A stretch of 64,000 nucleotides of DNA, taken from assembly GCF_002896965.1 (NCBI RefSeq), contig NZ_LYMM01000025.1:53067-117066 (forward strand). Reading direction: 5' to 3'. The notes below the pieces were generated by a model. It ran no database searches. It was not told where the DNA came from and worked only from the letters and a program-made list of their open reading frames with translations. The DNA is from Novosphingobium guangzhouense (GTDB lineage Bacteria; Pseudomonadota; Alphaproteobacteria; Sphingomonadales; Sphingomonadaceae). Every line of letters begins with the position of its first letter. The stretch's first letter is position 1. This document shows positions 37,078 to 46,159 of the stretch, in pieces. Both the position numbers and the translations under genes were made by a program.

Positions 37078-38403
37078 TCAGACTGCGGGCGGGGAAGCCG
37101 CGTTGTCCCGCGGCGCTCCGTCCTTGATGTTGCGACGGATCTGGGCGGGCAGCGTGCCGTTGACCGCAAAGGCTCCGGCGATCCGATCACGGTAGACGCG
37201 CGGGTTATGCGACGTGATGGTCCGGGCATTACGCCAGTGCCGATCCAGCCCGTGATCGCGCCCCGCGCCGGAAGATCCCAGCGCATCGAACAGCGCGGTA
37301 GTAGCATCGAGGATAAGATCGCTGACGACGGTGACCGCCTCGTTGATCTCCACGTCCGCCAAGGCGCCGGCATGGTCCTCTGCCAAACGGTCGCCCGCCT
37401 GATTGTGCGCGAAAACCCGTTCAAGGGACTCCGCCACTTTCAGGACGATCGCGCCTGCACCATAGGCGGCGCCGCGAACGCGACCGACAACGGCTAGGAT
37501 TTGCGGATCATCCCGAGCCTGATCGGCATTGCCATGACCATAGGCACGGGACCGTTCCGCCACCAGCCGCGCAACATCGTTAGCCGCAGCCCGGCCGATG
37601 CCAGCCAGCGTCGCAAGGTGAACAAGCTGGAAGAACGCCCCGACATAACGGGCACGCCCCTTCTCCGCGTTCACAACGTCGCCGGGCACGAAGACGTTCT
37701 CAAAAGTCGTGGTGCCGCTGCCGGTAAGCATCTGACCAAAACCGTTCCAGTCGTCGATCACTGCGACGCCCTCGGCATGGCGCGAAACGATGGCGCCAAC
37801 AGGCTCACCCGCCTCGTCGATACCGCCCATATTGATCCAGTCTGCGAACAGCGATCCGGTGGTGTAGAACTTCTTGCCGTTTAGCCGCCATCCGTCACCC
37901 TCAGGTGTGAAGCGCGTCGTCATTACGCCCACGTTCCCGCCTGTCTCTGAAAAGCCGTTGCCGAAAGTCTCGCCCGCGACGATCCGTGCGAACCAGCGGT
38001 CGCCGTGTGCCTTGTTACGCGCGTTCAGCAGATCTTCTGTCACGCCGATATGCGGTCGCAGGATGTTGGTGATGTTGGGGTCGGCCTCTGACAGTTCGAT
38101 AAGCAGGTTGAACAGTTCAGGCAGTGTCACCCCTTGCCCGCCTTGTTCAACAGGCACCCGCAATGTCGTGAAGCGTGCGGCTTTCAACCATTCCAGCTCT
38201 TCAAAAGGCAGGAGACGCTGTCCATCGCGGATCACTGCATCCCTTCGTATCCGCCGGAAGATCGGCCGGAAAGGACCGGCGAGCGCTTCATAGCGCGCGC
38301 TCGGCCCCTGCCCCCAGCCTTGTTCGATCTGCGTGGCTGCCTGATCGGGGCGATCAACCGTGCCCGTGTCGGCATGGGTCGATATCGGCTGATGTATGCT
38401 CAT
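37078..38403 (-). CDS. DszC-like FMNH2-dependent monooxygenase, copy 2
   Basis: 441 residues, acyl-CoA-dehydrogenase fold in the DszC/SfnB branch. Seen: LRVPVEQGGQGVTLPELF, the beta-domain GKKFYTTGSLFADWINMG and C-terminal LDRHWRNARTITSHNP. Related to but clearly different from the copy at 23194-24462, so a second S-oxygenation step or substrate is likely. ATG at 38403 has AGAGGA 5 nt upstream; longer frame discarded. Lies between the NmrA-type and rhodanese genes in one unit. Confidence 0.87.
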   Translation of the reverse strand: MSIHQPISTHADTGTVDRPDQAATQIEQGWGQGPSARYEALAGPFRPIFRRIRRDAVIRDGQRLLPFEELEWLKAARFTTLRVPVEQGGQGVTLPELFNLLIELSEADPNITNILRPHIGVTEDLLNARNKAHGDRWFARIVAGETFGNGFSETGGNVGVMTTRFTPEGDGWRLNGKKFYTTGSLFADWINMGGIDEAGEPVGAIVSRHAEGVAVIDDWNGFGQMLTGSGTTTFENVFVPGDVVNAEKGRARYVGAFFQLVHLATLAGIGRAAANDVARLVAERSRAYGHGNADQARDDPQILAVVGRVRGAAYGAGAIVLKVAESLERVFAHNQAGDRLAEDHAGALADVEINEAVTVVSDLILDATTALFDALGSSGAGRDHGLDRHWRNARTITSHNPRVYRDRIAGAFAVNGTLPAQIRRNIKDGAPRDNAASPPAV

Positions 38404-38413
38404 CGCAATCCTC

Positions 38414-39067
38414 TCAGTATGCAACGGTGAACCTGCGCCGGACGTGCGCCGCCTTGGCAACCTCGTCGAGCACGGCAATGGCGAAGTCGGCACGCGAGAT
38501 ATGGCTTTCGCCCTGTGGATCACGCAGCAGCTGGTCGGTGCCGAGACGAAACACCCCGGTACGCTCGCCGGCTTCGATCCGGCGTGGCGGCGAAACGTAA
38601 GTCCAGTCAAGATCGCCAGCCTCTTCGACCAACCCTTGCAGGATAGCGATGTTGGCAAGCGTATGCGGGCGATACTGCTGCGGATACTCGGGCGAATCCA
38701 CCACCAGCACCCCCGGCGAAGCCCAGAGGCTGCCAACACCGCCCACAAGAATCGCGCGTTTCACGCCGCCCTGCCGAACGCCATCCAGAATGGCCTTATG
38801 GGCTTCGCGCAGGCGCTGCGGCTTGCCTTCCAAAGGCTCGGAGGGATCCGGGCTGAAGGCACTGATGAACACGTCATGCCCAGTCGCCCCTGCTGCCACC
38901 GATGAGGCATCATACGCATCCACGACCTTTTCCTCCAGGTCGGGCTGCGGTGCGACGCGGCCCACCGTCCGGACAAGCGCCGTCACTTGATGGCCACGCA
39001 GCAGGGCCTCCTCCCTGAGCTCCGCACCGATGCGCCCGGCCGCACCCAGCAATGCTATTCTCGCCAT
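38414..39067 (-). CDS. NAD(P)-binding NmrA/SDR-like protein
   Basis: 217 residues, atypical short-chain dehydrogenase with N-terminal IALLGAAGRIGAELREEAL nucleotide-binding loop and no YxxxK catalytic pair at the usual place. Similar to the YwnB/NmrA-type group of NAD(P)H-dependent reductases. ATG at 39067. Follows TonB receptor 2 by 30 bp and precedes the second DszC-like gene by 10 bp, so it is tightly coupled. It might act in flavin or quinone reduction, but the sequence does not prove this. Confidence 0.85.
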   Translation of the reverse strand: MARIALLGAAGRIGAELREEALLRGHQVTALVRTVGRVAPQPDLEEKVVDAYDASSVAAGATGHDVFISAFSPDPSEPLEGKPQRLREAHKAILDGVRQGGVKRAILVGGVGSLWASPGVLVVDSPEYPQQYRPHTLANIAILQGLVEEAGDLDWTYVSPPRRIEAGERTGVFRLGTDQLLRDPQGESHISRADFAIAVLDEVAKAAHVRRRFTVAY

Positions 39068-39097
39068 TTCAGGTATCCTTTCATGTTGAGGGAATGA

Positions 39098-41392
39098 TCA
39101 GAAGGCGACGCTCACGCCGACGTCGGCGCGGAATGGCGACTGCGAATTGGCGACACGATAAGTACGCCCCTTCACGGTATAGCTGTTGGTGAAGAACCCG
39201 ACGGCTGACGTCGCCATCTCGGCGAAACGGTCGCCACCATACGCCACGCCCGAAAACCACACGCGCAGGTCACGCCATTCCGGCCGCTCGTAAGTCAGCC
39301 TGAAGCCAAGACGGTTGTAATCCTTGTTCTTGAGAACACCGAGCGTGCCGTCGGCCAGTGTCACCGACCCCGAACTCAGGTACGTCCCGCCCACGAAGTT
39401 GTGCTGGACCGAAAGGCGGATACGCTGACCGTCCGTCCCGACCGGAGTGGCAGCTTCAAGGTTCCAGCCCGCCGTCCAGGGCGGCGTTCCGGTAATATAG
39501 AGTTGGCCGGTGTTGGTACCCCCGGTCAGCTTGCCGTAAAGGTAGTTGTAATTCGCGCCGATGCGCACCGACGTACCGCCTCGATCGTACAGACGCAGGC
39601 GCCCGTCGATGTCGAAGCCCTTGCGGATCGACTTGCCCATGTTAACCTGCAAGCCGGTCAGCGGATCAGTACCCAGTTCGCCCTGATTAAGTGTGCTGTA
39701 GACGCCGCCCTGCAGGTTGAGGCCCAGCGCATCGTTATCGTACTTGAGGACCACTTCCTTGGTATTGAGCTTGGTCGGGTCCAGTTGCGGGTTGCTCCAA
39801 AGCGCAGCGTTGTTGATATTCTGCGACGTGATGCCCTCACCGAAGTTACCGAGCAGGGTGAAACCGAGAAACGGTCCGACGGCGATGCCACCATGAAGCG
39901 TCGGTTCATTCGACCAGGTATTGAACTTCACCGTGCGCAGCGCCATCGGCGTACCGGTCTGAGCACTGCTGGGATAATAAGTGACGGTAGCGTCGTAGTT
40001 GAACCAGTCGTTACGCAGGCCGCCGGTGATCTTGAACCACGCTGCGGGTTTTAGAGACAGTTCCGCGTAAACGTCAGGGTTCCAGACAGTGAAGTCTGCC
40101 CGCGAAAAGAACCCCGTCCATGCATTGAGAATCGTCGGCTGCGCAACCAACTCGTTATCGAAGCCGGGACCACGGTTAACCTTGGCGAAGTCACCGCGAA
40201 TTTCCGCACCGCCGCGCAGGATTGCTTCAATGCCGCCGAAACTGAATTCTGCCCACGGGTGGAAGCCCAGCCCGGTGCTCCAGCGACTATTTTGAGCAAT
40301 GTTCTGCGGAAAACTGTCAACTACGCCGATATCCTGGCGGTTGATGGAGCGATAGTCCTTCTCACGCTCCACCCAAAAGTTGGCGTCAAAGTTGAAGGAG
40401 TCGGTGCGGTGTTCCCATTCCGCCGTCAGGGTGCCTGACCGGCGCCAACCCTTGGCATTGTTATCCGTGGCCGAACGCTCGTCGATCTGTCCGCTGTCGA
40501 CCAGATCCGTGCGGATATAGCCGGGCTGGCCGTAGTGGTTGCTGTAAAGCTGAAAGCCGACTTTGAGCACATCGTCAGGTGTGATCCGGGAGGTCACCTT
40601 GGCGAAAGCGTTGAACTTGTCCTGATCGTTGTTATCCCGTCGTCCCTGTTCGGAAAGACCATCGAATGCAAAGTAGAAATGCGTCGGCAAGCTGGGATCG
40701 TCGCCATTTCCGATGGTCGCCACCAGCCGTTTGCGTCCATAGAATCCATAGCTCAACGAAGCACGGTTCTGTATGCGGTCGACAGTCTTGAAGATTGCCG
40801 TGCCTGCATAGGCGAAATTGCCCGAATATCGCGTGTCGAATGGGCCCTTGATGACGTCAACCGATCCGACGATCTCGGGAATCAGAATGTTGAGGTCATT
40901 CGATCCGTTGTTATTCGGGCCTGACACGAAATTCCGCGTATAGCCATCGACGATGCCGCGTACCGAAACACCATCGCCGACGAGGCTCCAGCCGCGGATC
41001 GTAACGCCGTTTGGAATGCCGCCATTCCCAAGATCAGCCACCTGCACACCGGGAATCGCGCGCAGCAGGTCATTGGCCGTCGTGATCGCCAGACCCGAAA
41101 TATCATCCTGATCCAGCGAATAGACTGCAGCGATACCGGCCGCCGGATCTACCGAAAGAGTGGTTGGCGTGGCAGGCGCGCTCCTGCTGCTCTGAACGAG
41201 AATGGAGCCCGCCTGTTCATCATCCTCCGCAACCGGATCATCCGCCGCGAGTGCAGCTATGGGAAACGCGAAGGCAGCGCCTGCGAGCAGCGCCCCAGCC
41301 GCCGAACGTTTGCGCCGCTGTCGGTCACCCGAAAAAATACCCCCATTCGACACTATGCTAAACTCCTGCTGGATGTTCTGCTCCAGGCGCAT
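39098..41392 (-). CDS. TonB-dependent outer-membrane receptor (organosulfur region, copy 2)
   Basis: 764 residues. Signal peptide (basic RRKRSAAG then hydrophobic stretch to AALAADD), plug domain with ITTANDLLRAIPGVQVADLGNGG and NGVTIRGWSLVGDGVSVRG, GPFDTRYSGNFAYAGTAI, then beta-barrel ending ADVGVSVAF. Start uncertain: ATG at 41392 (AGGGGA 4 nt upstream) or GTG at 41353 (AGGAG at 9 nt); both keep the signal peptide. First gene of the receptor/NmrA/DszC-like/rhodanese unit with operator-like site A upstream. Plug differs from receptor 1, so a different ligand is possible. Confidence 0.87.
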   Translation of the reverse strand: MRLEQNIQQEFSIVSNGGIFSGDRQRRKRSAAGALLAGAAFAFPIAALAADDPVAEDDEQAGSILVQSSRSAPATPTTLSVDPAAGIAAVYSLDQDDISGLAITTANDLLRAIPGVQVADLGNGGIPNGVTIRGWSLVGDGVSVRGIVDGYTRNFVSGPNNNGSNDLNILIPEIVGSVDVIKGPFDTRYSGNFAYAGTAIFKTVDRIQNRASLSYGFYGRKRLVATIGNGDDPSLPTHFYFAFDGLSEQGRRDNNDQDKFNAFAKVTSRITPDDVLKVGFQLYSNHYGQPGYIRTDLVDSGQIDERSATDNNAKGWRRSGTLTAEWEHRTDSFNFDANFWVEREKDYRSINRQDIGVVDSFPQNIAQNSRWSTGLGFHPWAEFSFGGIEAILRGGAEIRGDFAKVNRGPGFDNELVAQPTILNAWTGFFSRADFTVWNPDVYAELSLKPAAWFKITGGLRNDWFNYDATVTYYPSSAQTGTPMALRTVKFNTWSNEPTLHGGIAVGPFLGFTLLGNFGEGITSQNINNAALWSNPQLDPTKLNTKEVVLKYDNDALGLNLQGGVYSTLNQGELGTDPLTGLQVNMGKSIRKGFDIDGRLRLYDRGGTSVRIGANYNYLYGKLTGGTNTGQLYITGTPPWTAGWNLEAATPVGTDGQRIRLSVQHNFVGGTYLSSGSVTLADGTLGVLKNKDYNRLGFRLTYERPEWRDLRVWFSGVAYGGDRFAEMATSAVGFFTNSYTVKGRTYRVANSQSPFRADVGVSVAF

Positions 41393-41538
41393 CCGGTCCC
41401 CTGCGCCCAAGCGAATGGGTCGCCGTTGTTGTTGTGATGACGATCGAAATGCGGGGCCTGCGTGGAGGCGGTCCGTCAGCGGGCGGCTGGTGGGACATGA
41501 CGTAAGTTGATGAAACCCGTGCGATCTGGGTTCTGTAT

Positions 41539-41563
41539 AATCCCTATTAACATAATAGAGATT
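41539..41563. promoter_or_regulatory. Putative Rrf2-type operator (site A) before TonB receptor 2
   Basis: AATCCCTAT-N7-ATAGAGATT; with its neighbouring bases the repeat extends to 11-bp arms (AATCCCTATTA / TAATAGAGATT) with one mismatch, the best palindrome of the set. Lies in an AT-rich promoter-like stretch, 147 bp before the receptor ATG. Confidence 0.7.
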
Positions 41564-41604
41564 CAAAAATTCTATGCACTCCCCAAGCTGCCCTTAGCCT
41601 GCCG

Positions 41605-43341
41605 TTAGGCTGGTGCGAGCTTCAGATCCGCGAAGTTGCCGTAGATGCCCTCGGCGCTGTTCGAGAGCGCGCTGAGCTGATCGCGCGCGAGCAACACCTG
41701 ATAGTAGCTGATGAGCGGAATGCGCGGCAGGTCCGCTTGCACCACGCGCTGGAACTGCGCGTAAAGCGCGCGGCGTTCCGCTTCGTCCGACTCGGTTGCC
41801 GCGGTTTCCAGCAGACGGTCCGCCTCCGCACTGGAATAGTGCGACGCATTCGAGAACGCGACGCCCTTTGCAATGCCCTTCGACCAGTAGAAGCGCTGCG
41901 TGCCGATCACCGGGTCAGGGCCCATCTGGCCGCCGCCCAGCAGCACTTCGAAGTCCCGGTCGGTATAGGCCCGCTTCACATAGGCCGCGAAATCCTGCGA
42001 GCGCAGTTGCACCTTGATGCCGATCGGCTCAAGCGCCGCGCGAATGTACTGCGCCAGACGGGTGGACTGATCGCCCGTGGGCTGGGCATCGAGGATGAAG
42101 GCAAGACGCACACCGCCCGGCCCGCGATGAAGGCCCGCCTCGTCGAGCAGCGCTTCGGCCTTGCCGGGATCGAACGGGTAGCGGGGCACATCGTCAGTAT
42201 AGAACCGCCCAAGGTTCGAAGGCAGCGGCCCGGTTGCGATTTCGCCGCGCCCGTAAAGAACATTGCGCAACACGAATTCGCCGTCGATCGCGTGGGCAAT
42301 GGCACGGCGTAGCCGCACATCGCGCAGCTTGGGCAGATCGAGGTTGAATTCAAGGCCCAGACTGGCCGTCTGCAAGGCATAGTCGCGCGTCTGGTCACGA
42401 ATTCCCGCAGATCTGACGACGCGATCGACGTCACCGGAAGCGACACCGGTGCAGAACTGCAGCTCCCCCGTTTCCAGCGCCGCCGCCTGAGAGGCACTGT
42501 CCCCGATCAGGCGAAAGATGATACCGTCAAGGTGCGGCTTGCCCGCATCCCAGTAATCGGGATTGCGGTCCAGCACGATGTACTGGCCGCGCTGCCATTC
42601 GACGAACCTGAACGGGCCGGTGCCGATCGGAGCATTGTTCGCCGGATTGCCCAGCACATCCTGGCCCTGATAAACATGCCGAGGGATGACCTGGGATTCG
42701 TTGGAGGCAAGCGCGCTGAGGATGTAGGGCGCCGGTCTGGACAGCCGCAGGATCGCGGTGTGGGCATCGGGCGTGTCCACCGCGATGACGTTGGCGAAAG
42801 TGGAACGGCCGCGGCTGTGGAACTTCTTCCAGACTTCAAGCAGCGAATAGGACACGTCGGCCGAGGTGAACGGCCTGCCATCGTGCCACTTCACGTCAGG
42901 GCGCAGGCGCAGCGTCAGGCTGAGGTTGTCCGGTGCCGTTTCCCAGCCCATGGCCAGACGCGGCACGGGGGTAAGGTTCGCCGTGTAACCGACCAGACCG
43001 TCGAAGATCTTCGATGAAACGAACTGCACTGCCCCTGCCGAGGTAATGGCCGTGGTCAGCGCGGTCGGCTCCGTCTCCAGTCCGATCACCAGCCGGTTGC
43101 CGTTACCGCCCGGCCGCCCGCCGCAGCCTTCAAGCAGCGATACGAGCCCAAGGCTTGCCGCACCGACAAGCAGGCCACGGCGGTTGAGAACAAGATGCGG
43201 GGCAACTTCGATAAAAGGCGCGGCCAATCTCAATTCCTTTTCATTCAAAAGGGCAAGTCCGGGTCGGCACGACGGCGACGCGGAAGCGCTGTTGCGCCGG
43301 GTTCGGAAGACCGGAAAATCGCGGTTTCGCGTGTCTTTCAT
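41605..43341 (-). CDS. ABC transporter solute-binding lipoprotein, family 5 (Dpp/Opp type), copy 2
   Basis: 578 residues from the only ATG in the N-terminal part (43341); start uncertain, since about 50 residues precede the export signal LNRRGLLVGAASLGLVSLLEGC with its lipobox. A TTG nearer the signal may be the real start. Core matches the protein encoded at 24505-26106 almost segment for segment (VKWHDGRPFTSADVSYSL, NNAPIGTGPFRFVEWQRGQ, QMGPDPVIGTQRFYWSK). A single-gene unit with operator-like site E upstream. Probably a second binding protein feeding the same Dpp-type importer. Confidence 0.88.
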   Translation of the reverse strand: MKDTRNRDFPVFRTRRNSASASPSCRPGLALLNEKELRLAAPFIEVAPHLVLNRRGLLVGAASLGLVSLLEGCGGRPGGNGNRLVIGLETEPTALTTAITSAGAVQFVSSKIFDGLVGYTANLTPVPRLAMGWETAPDNLSLTLRLRPDVKWHDGRPFTSADVSYSLLEVWKKFHSRGRSTFANVIAVDTPDAHTAILRLSRPAPYILSALASNESQVIPRHVYQGQDVLGNPANNAPIGTGPFRFVEWQRGQYIVLDRNPDYWDAGKPHLDGIIFRLIGDSASQAAALETGELQFCTGVASGDVDRVVRSAGIRDQTRDYALQTASLGLEFNLDLPKLRDVRLRRAIAHAIDGEFVLRNVLYGRGEIATGPLPSNLGRFYTDDVPRYPFDPGKAEALLDEAGLHRGPGGVRLAFILDAQPTGDQSTRLAQYIRAALEPIGIKVQLRSQDFAAYVKRAYTDRDFEVLLGGGQMGPDPVIGTQRFYWSKGIAKGVAFSNASHYSSAEADRLLETAATESDEAERRALYAQFQRVVQADLPRIPLISYYQVLLARDQLSALSNSAEGIYGNFADLKLAPA

Positions 43342-43399
43342 CGACCCGATCGTGCCTCTCGAAAGCCTTATCAGCGCGACCCTATATCGCTGCAAAAGA

Positions 43400-43424
43400 A
43401 TTCTCTAGTGTTTCGATAGACTTT
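43400..43424. promoter_or_regulatory. Putative Rrf2-type operator (site E) between binding-protein 2 and OYE genes
   Basis: ATTCTCTAG-N7-ATAGACTTT in the divergent gap, 59 bp from the binding-protein ATG on one side and 83 bp from the old-yellow-enzyme ATG on the other. Could serve both directions. Confidence 0.6.
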
Positions 43425-43506
43425 GTTTGTATGCTTCCGAGGGCAGGATTGGGACAGTGTCCGCGCCGCGTGATGATCACCGCTGGCTGGTTCACGGAGG
43501 GAATGC

Positions 43507-44583
43507 ATGAACTTGTTGACGCCCTTCACATTGGGTTCGCTCACGCTTTCCAACCGCGTCGTCATGGCGCCGCTGACACGTCGGCGCGCAGGCGAAGGCA
43601 AGCTGCCCACCGCCTTGATGGCCAACTATTACGCCCAGCGCGCAGGAGCCGGACTGATCATCTCCGAAGCAACCGAAGTCGATCCGCGCAGCATCCCCGA
43701 TGCGCCGTCCCGCCCCGGCCTGTTCAACGCCGCGCAGGCGCAGGCATGGGCACGCGTAGCCGATGAAGTGCACCGGGCCGGCGGGCGGATCTTCGTGCAG
43801 CTATCGCACCTTGGCCGGGCGTCTCATCCCCTGCTGCTGGTCAAGGGCGAACAACCCGTCGCGCCCTCTGCCATCGCGGGCAAAGGCGTTGCGTTCACCC
43901 GCGAAGGGCCATTGCCCTTCCCCGTCCCGCGCGCGCTCGACATTGCAGAGATCTGCGACGTGATCGACCAGTTCGCCGTCGCGGCACTTCTTGCACGCGA
44001 AGCGGGTTTCGACGGCGTGGAGATTCATGCCGCCAACGGCTACCTGATCGATCAGTTCATCCGCTCAGGCTCAAACCGGCGCACCGATGCCTATGGCGGA
44101 CCTGTAGAGAACCGCACCCGGCTTCTGCTCGAAGTCACCGAAGCGGTCGCGGCCCTTTGGGGCGTCGACCGGGTGGGCGTAAGACTATCGCCGTGGAGCG
44201 ACTTCAACGGCATGTCCGACGAAGACCCCCTGCACACCTTCTGTTACGCAGCCGAAGCGCTGGACCAGATCGGCATCGCCTATCTTCATCTCGTCGAGCC
44301 TGCAGGCCAGACTCCGGGGCTGTCGCCGGTCCTGCGCCAGAAATTCGGCGGCGCGCTTATCGTGGCGGGCGGTTATGGCCATGAAACCGCAGAAGCGGCG
44401 ATAGAGGACGGAACCACCGATCTCGTCGCATTCGGAGAAGGCTTCATCGCCAACCCCGACCTGCCCGAACGCTTTCGGCTGGGCCTGCCCCTCAACACCG
44501 CAGACCGCTCGACGTTCTACGCCGGCGGAGCGACCGGCTATACCGATTATCCGTATCTGGACGCACATCAGGTGCTCCAGTGA
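43507..44583 (+). CDS. Old-yellow-enzyme family NADH:flavin oxidoreductase
   Basis: 358 residues, FMN-binding TIM barrel. Seen: NRVVMAPLTRRRA N-terminal FMN loop, QLSHLGRASH, the active-site HAANGYLIDQF (His-x-x-Asn) and GGPVENRTRLLLEV, closing with ADLVAFGEGFIANPDLP-like segment (here TDLVAFGEGFIANPDLP). Reduces activated C=C bonds or nitro groups with NAD(P)H. ATG at 43507, GGAGGG 5 nt upstream. Shares the divergent gap with binding protein 2. A role in reducing an unsaturated desulfurised product is possible; it is not a DszD-type flavin reductase. Confidence 0.93.
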   Translation: MNLLTPFTLGSLTLSNRVVMAPLTRRRAGEGKLPTALMANYYAQRAGAGLIISEATEVDPRSIPDAPSRPGLFNAAQAQAWARVADEVHRAGGRIFVQLSHLGRASHPLLLVKGEQPVAPSAIAGKGVAFTREGPLPFPVPRALDIAEICDVIDQFAVAALLAREAGFDGVEIHAANGYLIDQFIRSGSNRRTDAYGGPVENRTRLLLEVTEAVAALWGVDRVGVRLSPWSDFNGMSDEDPLHTFCYAAEALDQIGIAYLHLVEPAGQTPGLSPVLRQKFGGALIVAGGYGHETAEAAIEDGTTDLVAFGEGFIANPDLPERFRLGLPLNTADRSTFYAGGATGYTDYPYLDAHQVLQ

Positions 44584-44750
44584 TCCGCCTTCACGGGTCG
44601 GGATGAAGCCGACCTCGCGTCCCGTGCCTGATGGCCGAAACCAGACGGTCAATACCGGCGGGACAATGAAGCCACCGCACCTGCGCGAAGAAATCGGGGG
44701 TGCCCCGTACGTGCTTCGGGCGCACCGATCATCACGCAGCAGGAACCCGA

Positions 44751-46061
44751 ATGAGCCAGATCGAACCCTACGGCGCTTTCGCCTCGCGCGATTACCGCTT
44801 CTTCTTCGCGTCGCGCCTCGCCAACAGCTTCGGCACCAACATCATGATGCCCACGCTCGGCTGGCAGATTTACGCGCTGACCCGCGATCCTTTTGCGCTG
44901 GGCATGATCGGCATGGCCGTGTTCATCCCCGTTGTCCTGTCGAGCCTGCCCGCCGGACAGGCGGCTGACCGACTGGAGCGCCGGCGCGTCTACATGACGG
45001 CGCAGATCGTGCTGATCGGATCGGCGCTGAGCTTTTGCATGCTCACGCTTTCAGGTGTCACGGCTCCATGGGCGTTCTACCTCGACGCGGCGCTTTTCGG
45101 CGCGGCCAAGACGTTTTCCATGCCGACCGCAACCGCGTGGATGCCTCATCTGGTAGAGCGCAGGCACTTTCCCAATGCCGTCGTGTGGACCTCGTCCACT
45201 TACCAGATGTCAAGCGTTCTGGGCCCTGCGCTTGTCGGCCTGACGCTTTATGCCTTCGGCGAGGCTGTGACATATGCCATGGCCGCGGGGTGCTATCTTG
45301 CTTCGTGGATGCTGGCCTGTCTGGTGCGCATCCGCAGCAGGGGCGCGCATCGCGAACAGCACGGTCTGGCGCACATCTTCGCGGGCTTCACCTACATCTA
45401 TCGCAGCCGCCTGATTCTGGGCGCGACCACGCTGGATCTGTTTGCACTGCTGCTGGGCGGCGCCACCGCGATGTTGCCCGTCTACGCCCACGACGTCCTC
45501 CATGTGGGGGAAGGCGGATTCGGCCTGCTGCGCAGCGCACCGGCGCTGGGGTCGGCCGCTACGGGCATCTTCCTGGCCCATCGCCCGCTGAGGCGCGGCG
45601 TCGGCCGGTTCATGTTCACGTCGGTGGTGGTCTATGGCTTCATCGTGATGGCATTCGGCCTGTCGAAGAACCTGCCGCTGTCGATCGCGCTGCTGGTGCT
45701 GCTCGGCGCGGCGGAAACGGTCGGCGCCTTCGTGCGCCAGACGCTGGTGCAGTTGTCCACCCACGATGACATGCGCGGCCGCGTGACGTCAGTGAACATG
45801 ATGTTCGTCAGTGCACGCAACGAACTGGGCGATGTCCAGTCCGGGTTTGCAGCTTCGCTGATCGGGGTCGTGCCGGCGGTGGTGCTCGGTGGGCTGGGCA
45901 CCGTCATCGTCGCCGTGCTGTGGCAGCGCATGTTCCCGGCGCTGCGCAACGTCCAGACCTTCGAACAGGCCCTGCCCGAACGCGCTTCCCAGTCCCCCCA
46001 ATCCGGGCCCCGTCCTTGCCCCTCTTGTCCTCCCGATAGTGTCACGCAAGCGCGGGCCTGA
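44751..46061 (+). CDS. MFS transporter (EntS-like MFS_3 exporter)
   Basis: 436 residues, about 12 membrane segments. Seen: RDYRFFFASRLANSFGTNIM opening segment split by an SFG turn, QAADRLERRRV between helices 2 and 3, and WMPHLVERRHFPNAVVW, typical of the EntS/TMS-like group of exporters. ATG at 44751 with AGGA 6 nt upstream. 167 bp after the OYE gene, no operator in between, so likely the same transcription unit. May export a desulfurised carbon skeleton, since 4S-type pathways discard it; inference. Confidence 0.88.
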   Translation: MSQIEPYGAFASRDYRFFFASRLANSFGTNIMMPTLGWQIYALTRDPFALGMIGMAVFIPVVLSSLPAGQAADRLERRRVYMTAQIVLIGSALSFCMLTLSGVTAPWAFYLDAALFGAAKTFSMPTATAWMPHLVERRHFPNAVVWTSSTYQMSSVLGPALVGLTLYAFGEAVTYAMAAGCYLASWMLACLVRIRSRGAHREQHGLAHIFAGFTYIYRSRLILGATTLDLFALLLGGATAMLPVYAHDVLHVGEGGFGLLRSAPALGSAATGIFLAHRPLRRGVGRFMFTSVVVYGFIVMAFGLSKNLPLSIALLVLLGAAETVGAFVRQTLVQLSTHDDMRGRVTSVNMMFVSARNELGDVQSGFAASLIGVVPAVVLGGLGTVIVAVLWQRMFPALRNVQTFEQALPERASQSPQSGPRPCPSCPPDSVTQARA

Positions 46062-46072
46062 GACGGGAAATA

Positions 46073-46097
46073 AATTCCTACAAGAAAGATAGGAATT
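46073..46097. promoter_or_regulatory. Putative Rrf2-type operator (site F) before rhodanese copy 2
   Basis: AATTCCTAC-N7-ATAGGAATT; nine-base arms with one mismatch, and AT-rich against its surroundings. Ends 62 bp before the rhodanese ATG and 11 bp after the stop of the MFS gene. Confidence 0.65.
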
Positions 46098-46159
46098 ATG
46101 AATCGCCATCCTGCGCCAAGCCGATAGCTTCCAGGTTGTCCGCTTCGAGGAGACCAAGC

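Noticed and set aside
41353..41566. Extending TonB receptor 2 upstream to a TTG near 41566
   Set aside because: Would add about 58 residues without signal-peptide character and run next to operator-like site A.
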